NCBI GenBank assembly: GCA_020152595.1
Contig: JAIGNY010000750.1
Coordinates: 687,001 to 751,000 of the forward strand
Origin: Chiridota heheva
Taxonomy: Eukaryota; Echinodermata; Holothuroidea; Apodida; Chiridotidae
DNA length: 64,000 nt
Reading direction: 5' to 3'
The translations under genes were made by a program, and so were the position numbers. Of the stretch, positions 51,501 through 59,680 are shown one piece after another. The notes under the pieces were generated by a model. The model made no database searches and was not told the origin of the DNA. It saw only the letters and a program-made list of their open reading frames with translations. Each line of letters opens with the position of its first letter. The first letter of the stretch is position 1.

Positions 51501-54162
51501 TTTCTGCTTTGCAAGCGAAACAAAATACCCAAACTACATTTGTTTTAAATTGAATTTCTGATTTTCAATCTATGTATTTCAAAGTTTGATTATCTTAAGC
51601 TCCAATTAATGACCAATTTAACTCTTTGATATGCATAACCGAATGTCCCACCATATAGTATATTTGACTTGTTGACTAAAGCATTATTCATTAAAGAATC
51701 TGAACATAACCTAGATAATTTACTTAAGTATGAACCTTAATATATGGTACTTGCAAAGATTAGTATTCCCACTTGAAAATCTCTCCACCCCTATAAACAT
51801 TATCACTTCAGGGAGATAAACCAATGCTATGTGCTCACAAATTAATCAATGGTATCAAACGAAAATTAAACTTCTCTAGGAGCAAATTTGTCTGTAACAT
51901 TATGTTAGAAAATTGAGGCGTTCTTAGAAACTACATATTTCTGTGCTGACGGTTGGGTTTACATATTTACATCTACATGACATTGTTCTGACGTGCAAGC
52001 TCACTAACAAGTCTGAATCCAACTCCTATTTAAATATTCTATCATATTAATGGTTGATTAATTGATGATTAAGATATTGATTGATCGATGAGTTTTATCA
52101 ATTGATGATTGAAATATTGATTGATCGATGAGTCTCATCAACTCATCAACAAAAAATGTCATATTCGAGTATTCAGGATGACGTCATTCTAAAGTACCTT
52201 AATCTGAACATTCAGTTTGTTCGTGAAAACAAAACAGTTTACCATTACAGCTAGTGTAAAATCGGTGAACTAAGTTCGCTTGTGTGTCTGTGCAGGAAAT
52301 TATTGTAAGTTTGCTGGAAATATAGTGGAAAAGATATTTTGAGGATTGAAACACATGTATCCTGTGTATGTAGGTTAAAGCTTGGTGTTCACTTGTACAA
52401 AAATCTTTGTAAGTTTTCACCGAGTCCCGGATCTTTAAAATGCCATGAGGAACAAATACTTGAATTGTTCAAGAGGGATTAAGCTTAATCAAATTAATGG
52501 AAAAACAAACCAAAAAACCAATTGCGCATTCAAAGAGAATAAGAGGAACAAGTTCCATTCTCACACTTCCTTATTGCTTTTAGGGCATAGATGAACAACT
52601 GAATTGTTATCACAAGGAATGGACTTTCTAAATTTACTTTAAATTCTTGTATCACTACTGTTTCCTTTCTAATATCAAAGGGAGCGTAATTGCGCCTAAT
52701 GAATGTTTATTCTTAGTTTATTGCTTTGACTATTCTAATAGTTATGTGTCATATATCCAATCCTCCTATACTAAGGTTGAATGCTTTGACTATTCTAATA
52801 GTTATGTGTCATATATCCAATCCTCCTATACTGAGGTTGGATGCTTTGACTATTCTAATAGTTATGTGTCATATATCCAATTCTCCTATACTAAGAAAAA
52901 CAAGCTACTAAAACAACTCTCCATCCACTGATGTTGTATTAAGTTTGAAACTAAAAGTTTACATAAAAGTTTCAATTAAGTTGTGGCCATCTTGTGTGAG
53001 AGGTACTCGGAAATGTACTTTGATTTCTTGTTTTGATCTAAGAATCTTGACTTTCTAAAGTGCCATATGCAGGGTGTAGACAGCCTTTGGGATTTTTTTT
53101 GGGGGGAGGGTATGCAGAGGGAAACATTTAGACCTTTTATCATACTTTTATTAACCCTTTTACCATTACCATTTTACTTTCTTTCCTTTTTTTTTTAAAA
53201 GGGGGGAGGGGGGGGGGGGGGGAGTTGTAGACCCCCTGGCTATAATAACCATGCATAAGTTTGTTTCAAAATGACTGGTGCAGAAAGTGTTTAAAATGTT
53301 TCAACGGAATAATATCTCTTATTCACTTTCTATGTAATACTAATTGAAGCATTCTACTGAAATCTAAAAAACTGTAATGGTTGGAAACATTTTTTTCAAG
53401 ATTTTTCCAGGAGGTTCATCACAGTAACTTCCTTACAATCTGCCAGCACAGAATTGCAAAAATCATATCTTTTATGCCTTTAATGTTCTTTATAGCCTAA
53501 TACCAGTTTTGGATTTCTACAGAAAATTAATAGTAGTTTTAAAGATTGTTAATGACATGTACCCATGAATCCTCCATGGCAATGATTATTATCTAAGCAG
53601 GATAATAAAAACACATTTTACAAAATTTTAGAAAGCAATGACATGCAAGTTTAAACCTCGCAAACACTTCTGTGTCTAGGAAATAAAATAGTATATCCTC
53701 TGATGCACCATAACTCATTGGTGATAATCATTTAGTGACTCTTGAAGACCTGGAAAAAGTTCTTGAGCTTGTTGCGCTCAATGAGGGTAATTTCAAAAGC
53801 TTCTGCTGTTTCTGACATGGGGCTGTGCAAATCAAGAAGTTCTATATGCTGAATATGTAGTGCAGAGGAACAAAATCTAATATCACATGATATCAGTGTA
53901 GCGGTTTGTCGCCCTACTGGAGTTTCAGACTAACAAACAACTACAGTAGTTTTCAATCTGTCACAAGCGAAGAAACCTATGGAAGTTAAAGTAGCATTCC
54001 CATGATGCAACTTACCAGTGTTTGTTCACTTGATGCCAGCCACATGGAATCAGCCTGTGATTCCATCCTCTGCTGCTTGAGTTGTTCCTCAATCTTTATC
54101 ATGTGATATCTGTGCTCCTCCGCCTCCCTCTCTTGCTTCAATCGCTCCATCTCCAGTCTCTC
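33273..54162 (-). CDS. PTK2: Focal adhesion kinase (FAK/PTK2 family), C-terminal part, nine exons
   Basis: FAK is a cytoplasmic tyrosine kinase recruited to integrin adhesions through its C-terminal FAT domain, which binds paxillin. Exons in transcript order (minus strand): 54162-54016, 50843-50784, 49361-49302, 47670-47608, 45089-45027, 41397-41337, 39200-39127, 34519-34385 and 33572-33273. All have GT-AG borders; phases are 0 except between 41337 and 39200 (phase 1), and the joined frame is open for about 320 residues to TGA at 33273-33275. The first exon is a charged coiled coil resembling human FAK near EERLIRQQQEMEEDQRWL. The last two are an unmistakable FAT domain (THREIEMA, LINAMKLAQKYA, LAVDAKNLLD). 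The FERM and kinase exons must lie beyond the right edge. The linker between coiled coil and FAT is encoded by unusually small exons, and I see no PPKKPPRP-type SH3 ligand in it. Introns are rich in minisatellites. Confidence 0.9.
33842..33942. repeat. Three tandem 32-bp units, each an inverted repeat
   Basis: Three head-to-tail copies containing GTGTGGGTTTTCACCACAC or GTATGTGGGTTTTCACCACA, in the intron just upstream of the last FAK exon. GTGTGG and CCACAC are complementary across a 7-base loop; the TATGTGG variants have a shorter stem. Confidence 0.85.
34385..34519 (-). CDS. PTK2: FAK exon: start of FAT domain, Grb2-site tyrosine replaced by Phe
   Basis: Acceptor CTTCCGTGCAG, donor AAG/GTTAGA; 45 codons, phase 0-0. 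It encodes MDIDRTNDIVFENTTLVVKA, then VMEMVNMVHAVRADHFVVLVK. Human FAK has LDRSNDKVYENVTGLVKAV here; the tyrosine of YENV (Tyr925, a Src-phosphorylated Grb2 SH2 site) is Phe, with TTT read from 34475-34477. The rest of FAT helix 1 is conserved. Confidence 0.93.
34520..36235. other. FAK intron with ~308-bp tandem repeats
   Basis: From about 35270 to 36075 an imperfect tandem repeat recurs with a spacing near 308 bases: TTTCACTTTAAGCCC at about 35556 and 35864, and ACAAGCTCTTTTCAGC at about 35692 and 36000. Each is followed by CCGCCCACTATG or CTGCCCACTATG and ATTAATGAAATTCA. A diverged partial unit precedes them. The first 750 bases hold nothing recognised. Confidence 0.6.
36236..37075. repeat. 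25-bp GC-rich minisatellite in a FAK intron
   Basis: About 33 units of CAGCGGGCGCTGTGCCCAGC plus CAGCT. The outer units have GGACGC and the inner block GGGCGC, so a homogenised centre is flanked by an older variant. The array is GC-rich inside AT-rich DNA. It has no stop codon in the plus direction, giving three overlapping frames of 238-298 codons. Because 25 is not divisible by three, all three encode the same 25-residue repeat; this is an artefact of periodicity. Confidence 0.97.
37076..39126. other. FAK intron with two tandem duplications
   Basis: A roughly 285-bp tandem duplication has copies at about 37785-37970 and 38065-38240 (shared GAGACGTGTCCATGTGGG and GTATTTTATCCTTAAAATTC). A roughly 115-bp duplication has copies at about 38681-38775 and 38795-38888 (shared AAGTCCTCTTTCATATAAGA and TGACCACTGAACTA). 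No coding sequence. Confidence 0.65.
39127..39200 (-). CDS. PTK2: FAK linker exon, Pro/Gln-rich
   Basis: Acceptor TGTTTTAAAG, donor CAG/GTATTT; enters in phase 1 and ends in phase 0. It encodes KPMSQPVESPVINEQPTPQP and ISTQ. Position and composition fit the proline-rich spacer before FAT, but the canonical PPKKPPRP Cas-binding motif is absent. Confidence 0.75.
39920..40010 (-). other. tRNA-like sequence, possible SINE head
   Basis: On the minus strand CCAGGTTCGAGTCTAACTG is a good B box, with TACGTGGTGCAGAGGAAATG upstream in the A-box position. No clear cloverleaf, body or target-site duplication was found, so it is only a candidate. Confidence 0.3.
40755..40835 (-). mobile_element. LINE 3' tail fragment (minus strand)
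   Basis: TTGATGTTTAACGACACCAC then CAGTCAAGAGTCGAATATGC and CAAGAGGGTG correspond in reverse complement to the 3' terminus of the RNase H LINE ending near 17010. A similar scrap, GTTTGTGGATGTTTAACGGC, lies at about 47150-47210, and a weaker one at about 54918-54975. Confidence 0.6.
41010..41165 (+). pseudogene. LINE reverse-transcriptase C-terminal scrap
   Basis: Plus-strand residues FFPRTIQDWNRLPPQAANAD and SLGVLHDKLG match the conserved C-terminal motif of CR1/L2-like LINE proteins (RTIxxWNxLP). The rest of the element is missing. Confidence 0.7.
41337..41397 (-). CDS. PTK2: FAK linker exon (GPREKEVEPKYRSI)
   Basis: Acceptor TTGAATTGCAG, donor AAAG/GTATGC; phase 0 in, phase 1 out. It encodes GPREKEVEPKYRSIHRNLPK plus the first base of an Asp codon. 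It carries one Tyr in the context KYRSI. Family recognition comes only from its position and phase. Confidence 0.7.
42915..43290. repeat. 14-bp minisatellite with ACATGT and CACGTG variants
   Basis: About 26 units of GTTCAAAACATGTG; the second half degenerates. Many units read ACACGTGG, creating the canonical E box CACGTG. It lies in the FAK intron between 41397 and 45027. Confidence 0.95.
43291..44378. other. FAK intron, nothing recognised
   Basis: AT-rich intron DNA without coding, RNA or repeat features that I can support. Confidence 0.4.
44379..44745 (-). mobile_element. 5'-truncated RNase H-type LINE 3' end
   Basis: It starts with a (TTTG) run and GATGAGGGCTAAACGGCACT, followed by the A/G-rich 3' UTR. 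The minus-strand coding end contains [15 protein letters not shown]. It lies in the FAK intron, in the FAK sense orientation, and is clearly more diverged than the 57763 and 62519 copies. Confidence 0.88.
45027..45089 (-). CDS. PTK2: FAK linker micro-exon with Tyr motif IYCTL
   Basis: 63 bases, phase 0-0; acceptor TTTTGTTGGGTAG, donor AAG/GTCAGT. It encodes STDAEDAIYCTLEAPVDVTH and K. An acidic run, then Ile-Tyr-Cys-Thr-Leu, matches the pattern of the exons at 47608 and 49302. The position corresponds to the segment around human FAK Tyr861 (IYQPV). Confidence 0.75.
45454..45690. repeat. 51-bp tandem repeat
   Basis: About 4.5 units beginning AAAGTTAATATACCATGCAA and continuing AACTCTTGAACCTTCAGAGG GAAAAT. 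The unit is divisible by three, so 17-residue repeats appear in two overlapping frames; not a gene. Confidence 0.92.
45932..46855. repeat. 19-bp minisatellite (TACTATTCAAAGCACTACA)
   Basis: Almost 50 units of 19 bp with very high uniformity and a few single-base variants (CAATTC, CAAACT, an extra T). It gives a 304-codon plus-strand frame made only of the repeat; the unit has no stop codon in the forward direction. In the FAK intron. Confidence 0.97.
46860..47607. other. FAK intron, mostly featureless
   Basis: Contains a short LINE-tail scrap at about 47150-47210 (see the entry at 40755); nothing else is recognised. Confidence 0.4.
47608..47670 (-). CDS. PTK2: FAK linker micro-exon with Tyr motif LYCTV
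   Basis: 63 bases, phase 0-0; acceptor TGTGATGGTAG, donor AAG/GTCAGT. It encodes RTDDSFDLYCTVDWEAARKE and K. It is clearly similar to the 45027 exon: xTDx...YCTx with a K at the end, same length, same phase, and a closely matching donor context. Confidence 0.77.
48040..48330. repeat. Palindrome-rich repeat (ATGTGCACAT) in a FAK intron
   Basis: Blocks of GTGCACTTTTCTATGTGCAC and ACATATACACATGTGCACAT alternate, and a block of about 125 bp is repeated about twice. GTGCAC, CACATGTG and CATATG are all self-complementary. Confidence 0.85.
48340..49301. other. FAK intron with a G14 tract
   Basis: A run of 14 G lies at 48743-48756. The rest is AT-rich intron with no recognised feature. Confidence 0.5.
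49302..49361 (-). CDS. PTK2: FAK linker micro-exon with Tyr motif LYSVV
   Basis: 60 bases, phase 0-0; acceptor CAAACGGGTAG, donor AAG/GTCAGT. It encodes VACDDTPLYSVVNRNVDKSK. Like the next two downstream exons it has an acidic pair, then hydrophobic-Tyr-x-x-Val and a Lys end. Confidence 0.72.
49685..50345. repeat. ~48-bp tandem repeat
   Basis: About 13 units of ATCATTATCATGTAACCCAT then TTAGTGCAATGATTCAAATA and ACACAAATA. The period varies because ATA is present or absent at the junction, and the edges are more diverged. FAK intron. Confidence 0.93.
50784..50843 (-). CDS. PTK2: FAK linker micro-exon without Tyr
   Basis: 60 bases, phase 0-0; acceptor TGTTTTTACAG, donor GAG/GTAAGC. It encodes RPDFHQTVDDIMDSVNESGE. 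It has the same size and phase as the exons to its left and can be aligned with the 49302 exon (DD..x-SV-N) with Asp in place of Tyr, but the similarity is weak. Confidence 0.65.
50850..52720. other. FAK intron, few features
   Basis: A 46-50 bp imperfect tandem duplicate around ATATTGATTGATCGATGAGT lies at about 52060-52140. Otherwise no feature is supported. Confidence 0.45.
52722..52895. repeat. 60-bp tandem triplication
   Basis: Three near-identical 60-bp units starting TGCTTTGACTATTCTAATAG. The period is an exact multiple of three, so 20-residue repeats occur in two overlapping frames; not a gene. Confidence 0.95.
53197..53222. repeat. G-rich tract
   Basis: G6-A-G15 on the plus strand (C-rich on the FAK coding strand) following a T9 run. 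Another G7 lies near 53101. Such runs may form G-quadruplexes, or may carry assembly length errors. Confidence 0.7.
53760..53910 (-). repeat. Dispersed repeat, copy 1 (minus strand)
   Basis: The reverse complement (ATTTTGTTCCTCTGCACTAC, then ACTTCTTGATTTG and TCAGAAACWGC) matches plus-strand 63865-63955, so two inverted copies lie 10 kb apart. On the minus strand it includes an open stretch MSETAEAFEITLIERNKLKN, which is broken in the second copy. Origin unknown. Confidence 0.65.
54016..54162 (-). CDS. PTK2: FAK exon encoding a charged coiled coil
   Basis: 147 bases, phase 0-0; acceptor CCTTATTACAG, donor CTG/GTAAGT. It encodes ERLEMERLKQEREAEEHRYH and continues EEQLKQQRMESQADSMWLAS SEQTL. 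The end resembles human FAK EERLIRQQQEMEEDQRWLEKEE; the block just after the kinase domain (EERMRMESRRQ) is an alternative match. It is the most 5' FAK exon in the window. Confidence 0.85.
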
Positions 54163-54717
54163 CTGTAATAAGGACAACAGTAAATCTGATACATACTTGT
54201 GACATCACTTCCGCAACACTTACTGATTGGCTGCTATTTCCACTAATCAAAAATGTTGAATTTTATATCAGTTTAATCTTCACCTTAACACGATAACTTG
54301 CCTGGAGAAAAAAAAAAAACACTTTTCCAATCATTTTAGACTTTCTCCTTGGCCAAAAGTACTGTGGTAATTTTATTATTTGGACCTTAACCAGAACCAA
54401 AAGGTTTTGTGTTCCGATGTTTTATTTTGCAAAATTGTATTAACTGTCATAATAGTTTTGATTAAATAAACTAGCTAATTCTACATCACATCATCAGTGT
54501 AATATCATCAGTATTAAAATTCAGGATACATACAAAGGTTTATTGACAGTTCAATTTTCATTCTGATTAAATACATATTAAAATGGGGACTACATTTTGG
54601 TAAAATAGTCTTCAAACAATGAAGCTGCATACTGAATGGATGACAGTTACAAATCGGAATGTAATACTCTCAATTTTTCTCACAAATTTGAAAATGTTGA
54701 GATTTTCTTTTACTATT

Positions 54718-54905
54718 GGGCCATTTCCCAGTCCATCACGAAATTCACAGACTGTGGAATGGCACTAGCAGATCCGTGGGAGACCCCAGGGAATGGCCCT
54801 GTGGAATGGCCCTAGCAGATCCCTGGGAGACTCCCAGGGGTCTGCTAGGGACATTCCGCAGTCCGTCACAAAATTTACAGACTGCGGAATGGCCCTGCTA
54901 GATGT
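54718..54905. repeat. Fold-back repeat with perfect 11-bp arms
   Basis: ATTCCGCAGTC and GACTGCGGAAT (about 54855-54895) are perfect inverted arms around CGTCACAAAATTTACA. An upstream diverged copy starts CCCAGTCCATCACGAAATTC. Between them GGGAGACYCCAGGG repeats. A small MITE-like or fold-back element. Confidence 0.6.
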
Positions 54906-55402
54906 CATTTAGTGGTATGGTTGGTGAGGTTTAACAGAACCTTGATAGCAATGGTCAAAATGTGCCAGAGATTTAATATTAGGTGAAGAAGATATAAAGT
55001 AAAAATTGTTCATCATAAGCAGTTGATCTCCTTTAAATAATTTGGGCAGAGGATTTAAATAATGCAATTACATCATAAATCTGCATACTATGACATAAAT
55101 ATTCAACACGCTGTAAATTGGTCGGTTTCTAGCAAATTTACTGCTGTTTACAGTGTCTTTAATAGATTTTAAAACAAATGTGTTTCCTTTGCGATATGCC
55201 TTTATGTTGTCACTGTGTGTAGACAATTGTACACACAAACAATTATTATGCAGGCTGCAATGTATAGCCGTTAATTTATTCGGTGATTACTCTGTTTCAA
55301 TTTTGTAAGAGTCTAGTCCAGAAATGAAAATATCAAATTTCTTATGCTCCTTTCCTGGATAATCTGTTGCTATACACATATTCAAAAACAACTGTTACCA
55401 AA

Positions 55403-56790
55403 CAATAGATAAGTCTGTATAGCAGCATATATAATAGATAGGTCTGTATAGCAACATATATAATAGACAAGTCTGTATAGCAACATATATAATAGACTAA
55501 AGTCTGTATAGCAACATATATAATAGACAAGTCTGTGTAGCAACATATATAATAGACAAGTCTGTATAGCAACATATGTAATGGACAAGTCTGTATAGCA
55601 ACATATGTAATGGACAAGTCTGTATAGCAACATATATAATAGACAAGTCTGTACAGCAACATATATAATAGACAAGTCTGTATAGCAACATATATAATAG
55701 ACATGTCTGTATAGCAACATATATAATAGACAAGTCTGTATAGCAACATATGTAATGGACAAGTCTGTATAGCAACATATATAATAGACAAGTCTGTATA
55801 GCAACATATATAATAGACAAGTCTGTATAGCAACATATATAATAGACATGTCTGTATAGCAACATATATAATAGACAAGTCTGTATAGCAACATATATAA
55901 TAGACATGTCTGTATAGCAACATATGTAATGGACAAGTCTGTATAGCAACATATATAATAGACAAGTATGTATAGAGCATACATAATAGATAGGTCTGTA
56001 TAGCAACATAAATAATAGACAAGTCTGTATAGCAACATATATAATAGACATGTCTGTATAACAACATATGTAATAGACAAGTCTGTATAGCAACATATAT
56101 AATAGACAAGTATGTATAGAGCATACATAATAGATAGGTCTGTATAGCAACATATATAATAGACAAGTCTGTATAGCAACATATATAATAGACATGTCTG
56201 TATAGCAACATATGTAATGGACAAGTCTGTATAGCAACATATATAATAGATAAATCTGTATAGCAACATATATAATAGACAAGTCTGTATAGAGCATACA
56301 TAATAGATAGGTCTGTATAGCAACATATATAATAGACAAGTCTGTATAGCAACATATATAATAGACAAGTATGTATAGAGCATACATAATAGATAGGTCT
56401 GTATAGCAACATATATAATAGACAAGTCTGTATAGCAACATATATAATAGACATGTCTGTATAGCAACATATGCAATGGACAAGTCTGTATAGCAACATA
56501 TATAATAGATAAGTCTGTATAGCAACATATATAATAGATAAGTCTGTATAGCAACATATATAATAGATAAGTCTGTATAGCAATACATATAACAGACAAG
56601 TCTGTATAGCAACATATATAATAGATAGGTCTGTATAGCAACATATATCAAGTCTGTATAGCAATACATATAATAGATAAGTCTGTATAGCAACATATAT
56701 AATAGATAAGTCTGTATAGCAATACATATAATAAATAAGTCTGTATGGCAACATGTATAATAGACAAGTCTGTATAGCAACATATATATG
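55403..56790. repeat. 29-bp minisatellite with higher-order structure
   Basis: About 47 units of AGACAAGTCTGTATAGCAAC plus ATATATAAT. Variant units with GTATGTATAGAGCATACATA recur at about 55967, 56109, 56284 and 56369, that is, at roughly multiples of 29 bp, showing multi-unit duplications. Minus-strand frames of 420-470 codons exist in all three phases because the unit has no stop there; they have no start context or homology and are not genes. Confidence 0.97.
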
Positions 56791-57348
56791 TAAGAATAAT
56801 TACCAACCATCACTGAAATGGAATTTCTTGATTGAATATGAATGTAGCCCATTAATGAAAATAAATACTTGCAATAAATCTGAAGGTGAGGCTTAAGGAT
56901 TAAAGTACATAAAAAAAGACAAGTGAAACATGAAGCATGAAGCCTATAATTTTAATGGACATTTTGTTAACATGATGATTTAAAACTTGAAGAGTATAAA
57001 ATCTATAAAAATAGGAATTTTTCATTGGTTAACATTGTTATCAGAAAATGACAGAAAACGAATCTGTAAGCCCATAAAATAAAAAGATTGATGTACAGAA
57101 TACCCAACCAAAATATTATATATTGCTCTAAGGTAAGATAAACAGCCTGTTATTTTTGTATTCACATAAGAGCTGTTAACATCCATTGTTATACAGAAGT
57201 GTTACACAAATACTTTTTGACTGCCACTGCTCATGCAACACATGTAAAAACCATACTGGTAGCTTTTACTTCAAATTTCCAGTTGAGACTTTTTACATTG
57301 CCTGTTAGCATTTAACCAGTTCCACTACAATTTCTTATCTTGGATATA
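56791..57348. other. No recognised feature; may include LINE 5' UTR
   Basis: AT-rich sequence between the minisatellite and the first codon of the LINE at 57349. The LINE 5' boundary is not visible. Confidence 0.4.
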
Positions 57349-57762
57349 ATGGCTTTTACCAGATCTTTTATGTTGAGTTTGAATAGTACAAGGAGATATG
57401 TGGGCAATGAGCCGTGGATGCAAACAATACGACAGCTTGGTCTACAAAGGAAAGGACTGAGGCGAGGAACAAAGGCTGGTAAAAAAGCATTCAAATCTGA
57501 TCTGCATTCATACCATCGTAATCTTTCTATCACTACACAAATAACTAAACGCAACTTGGAAAAAAAGCCCCCTCAGGTACGACAGCCTTTCAAAATCATA
57601 GTACCCATGACATTTACTCCCCTTACTCCCCCCGTTCCATCAGATATCGAATCCAAACCATGTGGCATATTGCGGAATAGTTTCCCCTCGAAAGATTTAT
57701 GTGCGGGATTGATCAATGCAAGGTCTATCAACAATAAAGATTTCTTACTTTATGATTTCCTG

Positions 57763-59680
57763 TTTGTTTGTTTGTTTGTTTGATGAGGTCTTAACGGCAC
57801 CACGACAACGAAGGTCAAATTGTGCCTGAGAGGTCAGATCATTTTAGAGGTAGTAAGGAAAGAGACCAGGGGAAGAATGAGAGAAATTCAAGAACAAAAG
57901 CCAGAAAGCTGTGATCGAGAGAGGAGGTGCATGGGTAAAACTAAAAACAAAGTAGAGAGGGGGTGGAAGAGGAGGATTAAATATGGTTGTAGAGGGATGC
58001 ATGCTGAAGGAAGGAGACTATTTTATCTGGAGGATTTTTTTGGAAGAACTCAGCAATTGAGTTGTGGGGAGCGAGAGAAGCTCTGGGAAGGTTGTACAGG
58101 GGGCAAGCAAGGAGAACGTGTTGGATTGTAAGGATGCAGTGGCAATTGTTACAGAGGGGTTGGGGGAACCAATAAGGAGGTGGGAGGAGTGAGGTGGGTG
58201 TGACCAATTCTAAGACGGGTAATATGAACGCGTTGTCGATACGAGAAAGGTTGTTGATGGTGGATTTGATTGGGATTGTGGGCTGATAACATGGAGTTTG
58301 TTATCAATTTGGAAGTTCCATAAGGTTTGCCAGCGGTCACGAACAAGAGAAGCGATAAGCGGTTTGATGTCAGAGAGGGTTTTGGGAAAGGGGAAGGGAG
58401 GAGGTTAAGGGCAAGCTTAGCGGCTGTATCAGCCCTGTCATTGCCAGGGATGCCAACATGGCTGGGTATCCAGAAGAAAAGAACACTTTTCCTGCAGAGG
58501 GTGGGAGAAAAGAGTTTCCGGAGGAGGAGGTGGCAGGTGAGGTTATCCCATTTAAGATTAAGTAATGAAGTAAGAACAGCCTTTGAGTCAGAGAAAATGG
58601 CAAAGTGACTAAGAGGAGAGTACTCAATAAAGTTGAGGGCGAGGAGAATGGCCTTAGCCTCGGCTGAAAAGATGGATGAGTGGTCAGGAAGTCTGCTACT
58701 GAGGGTGATGTCTTGATGATGGCAGCAGCAGCTGTCTTGTTGCCTTCCTTGGAGCCATCAGTATAGATGGAGGTGTAATTTGAGAGTTGGTCTTTGATTT
58801 GGTTGTGGAGATTGATGAAGAGATTAGGGTGAGTTTGAGTTTTGTTATAAGTGGAGAGGTCTAGGTGGACAGAAGGAAGGGGGTGGCCCAAGGCGGAAAA
58901 GTGGGCCAGGAATAGGTGCCGAGAGTGGCGGGGTTGATGCCAAGTTGAAAGAGGTCTGATTTAATGCGTAAGCTGAAGGGGGCGATAGGGTTTTAGTCCT
59001 ATCAAAGAGGGAGGAGAAATTGGGGTACCTAATGAGGTTGTAAACAGGGTTCTGGGTGTTGGTGAGGACTCTAAAAGCATAGGAGAGGCTAAGCTGTTTA
59101 CATCTAAGTAGAAAGGGGGTTAGTTGGCTTCAACATGAAGGCTAGTGATTGGGGAGGTCCTGTAGGCTCCTAGACAAAGCCTGAGGGCTTCATTTTGGAT
59201 GGTGTTAATGTGGTTGAGGTATGAGTTGTGAGCGACACAGTAAACAATATTGCCATAGTCAAGCTTGGCACGAATGGTGAGCCTGAAAATTTTGAGGAGA
59301 GCATAGCGGTTCGCTCCCCAAGTAGTGTTGGAGAGCAGTCGGAGGAGGTTGAGGGAGCTATTGCATTTTAGTTTCAGGTTGGTGATGTGTGGCTTGTAGG
59401 TGAGCTTGGGGTCTAGAGTAAGACCAAGGAACTTTGTGTTTTCAACTTTAGGGATGCGATTCCCATTGAGCACAAAGTTCGGGTTGGGGTGGAGGTTGTT
59501 GAAATGACAAAAGTGCATGCAGACTGTCTTGTCTTTGGAGAATCTAAAACCGTTATTGTTGCTCCAGACTTGCAGCTGATTGAGGCTGGTTTGAAGCCTA
59601 TTTTCAACAATAGGAAAGCTAGGGGAGGAGTAGAAGATGGTGAAGTCATCCACGTAGAGGGTACGCTTGACTGAAAACCG
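57763..59680 (-). pseudogene. Nested RNase H-type LINE, 5'-truncated (RT, RNase H, 3' UTR, CAAA tail)
   Basis: The minus-strand element begins in mid-RT at 59680: TLYVDDFTIFYS (catalytic YVDD), DKTVCMHF, NTKFLGLTLDPKLTY, IRAKLDYG (to a stop at 59120). The RT C terminus lies in another frame, then RNase H (SIYTDGSKEG at about 58770) and the terminus [15 protein letters not shown], with 3' UTR and (CAAA) tail at 57763-57781. It is inserted in the endonuclease of the plus-strand LINE between the codons for YDFL and TENRL, with at most 2 bp of shared flank (TG). It carries frame breaks, so it is inactive. Confidence 0.92.

Noticed and set aside
55342..56852. Three overlapping minus-strand frames of 420-470 codons rich in Tyr, Leu and Cys
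   Set aside because: They are the 29-bp minisatellite read in each phase; the unit has no stop on that strand. No conserved domain, and codon content follows the repeat.
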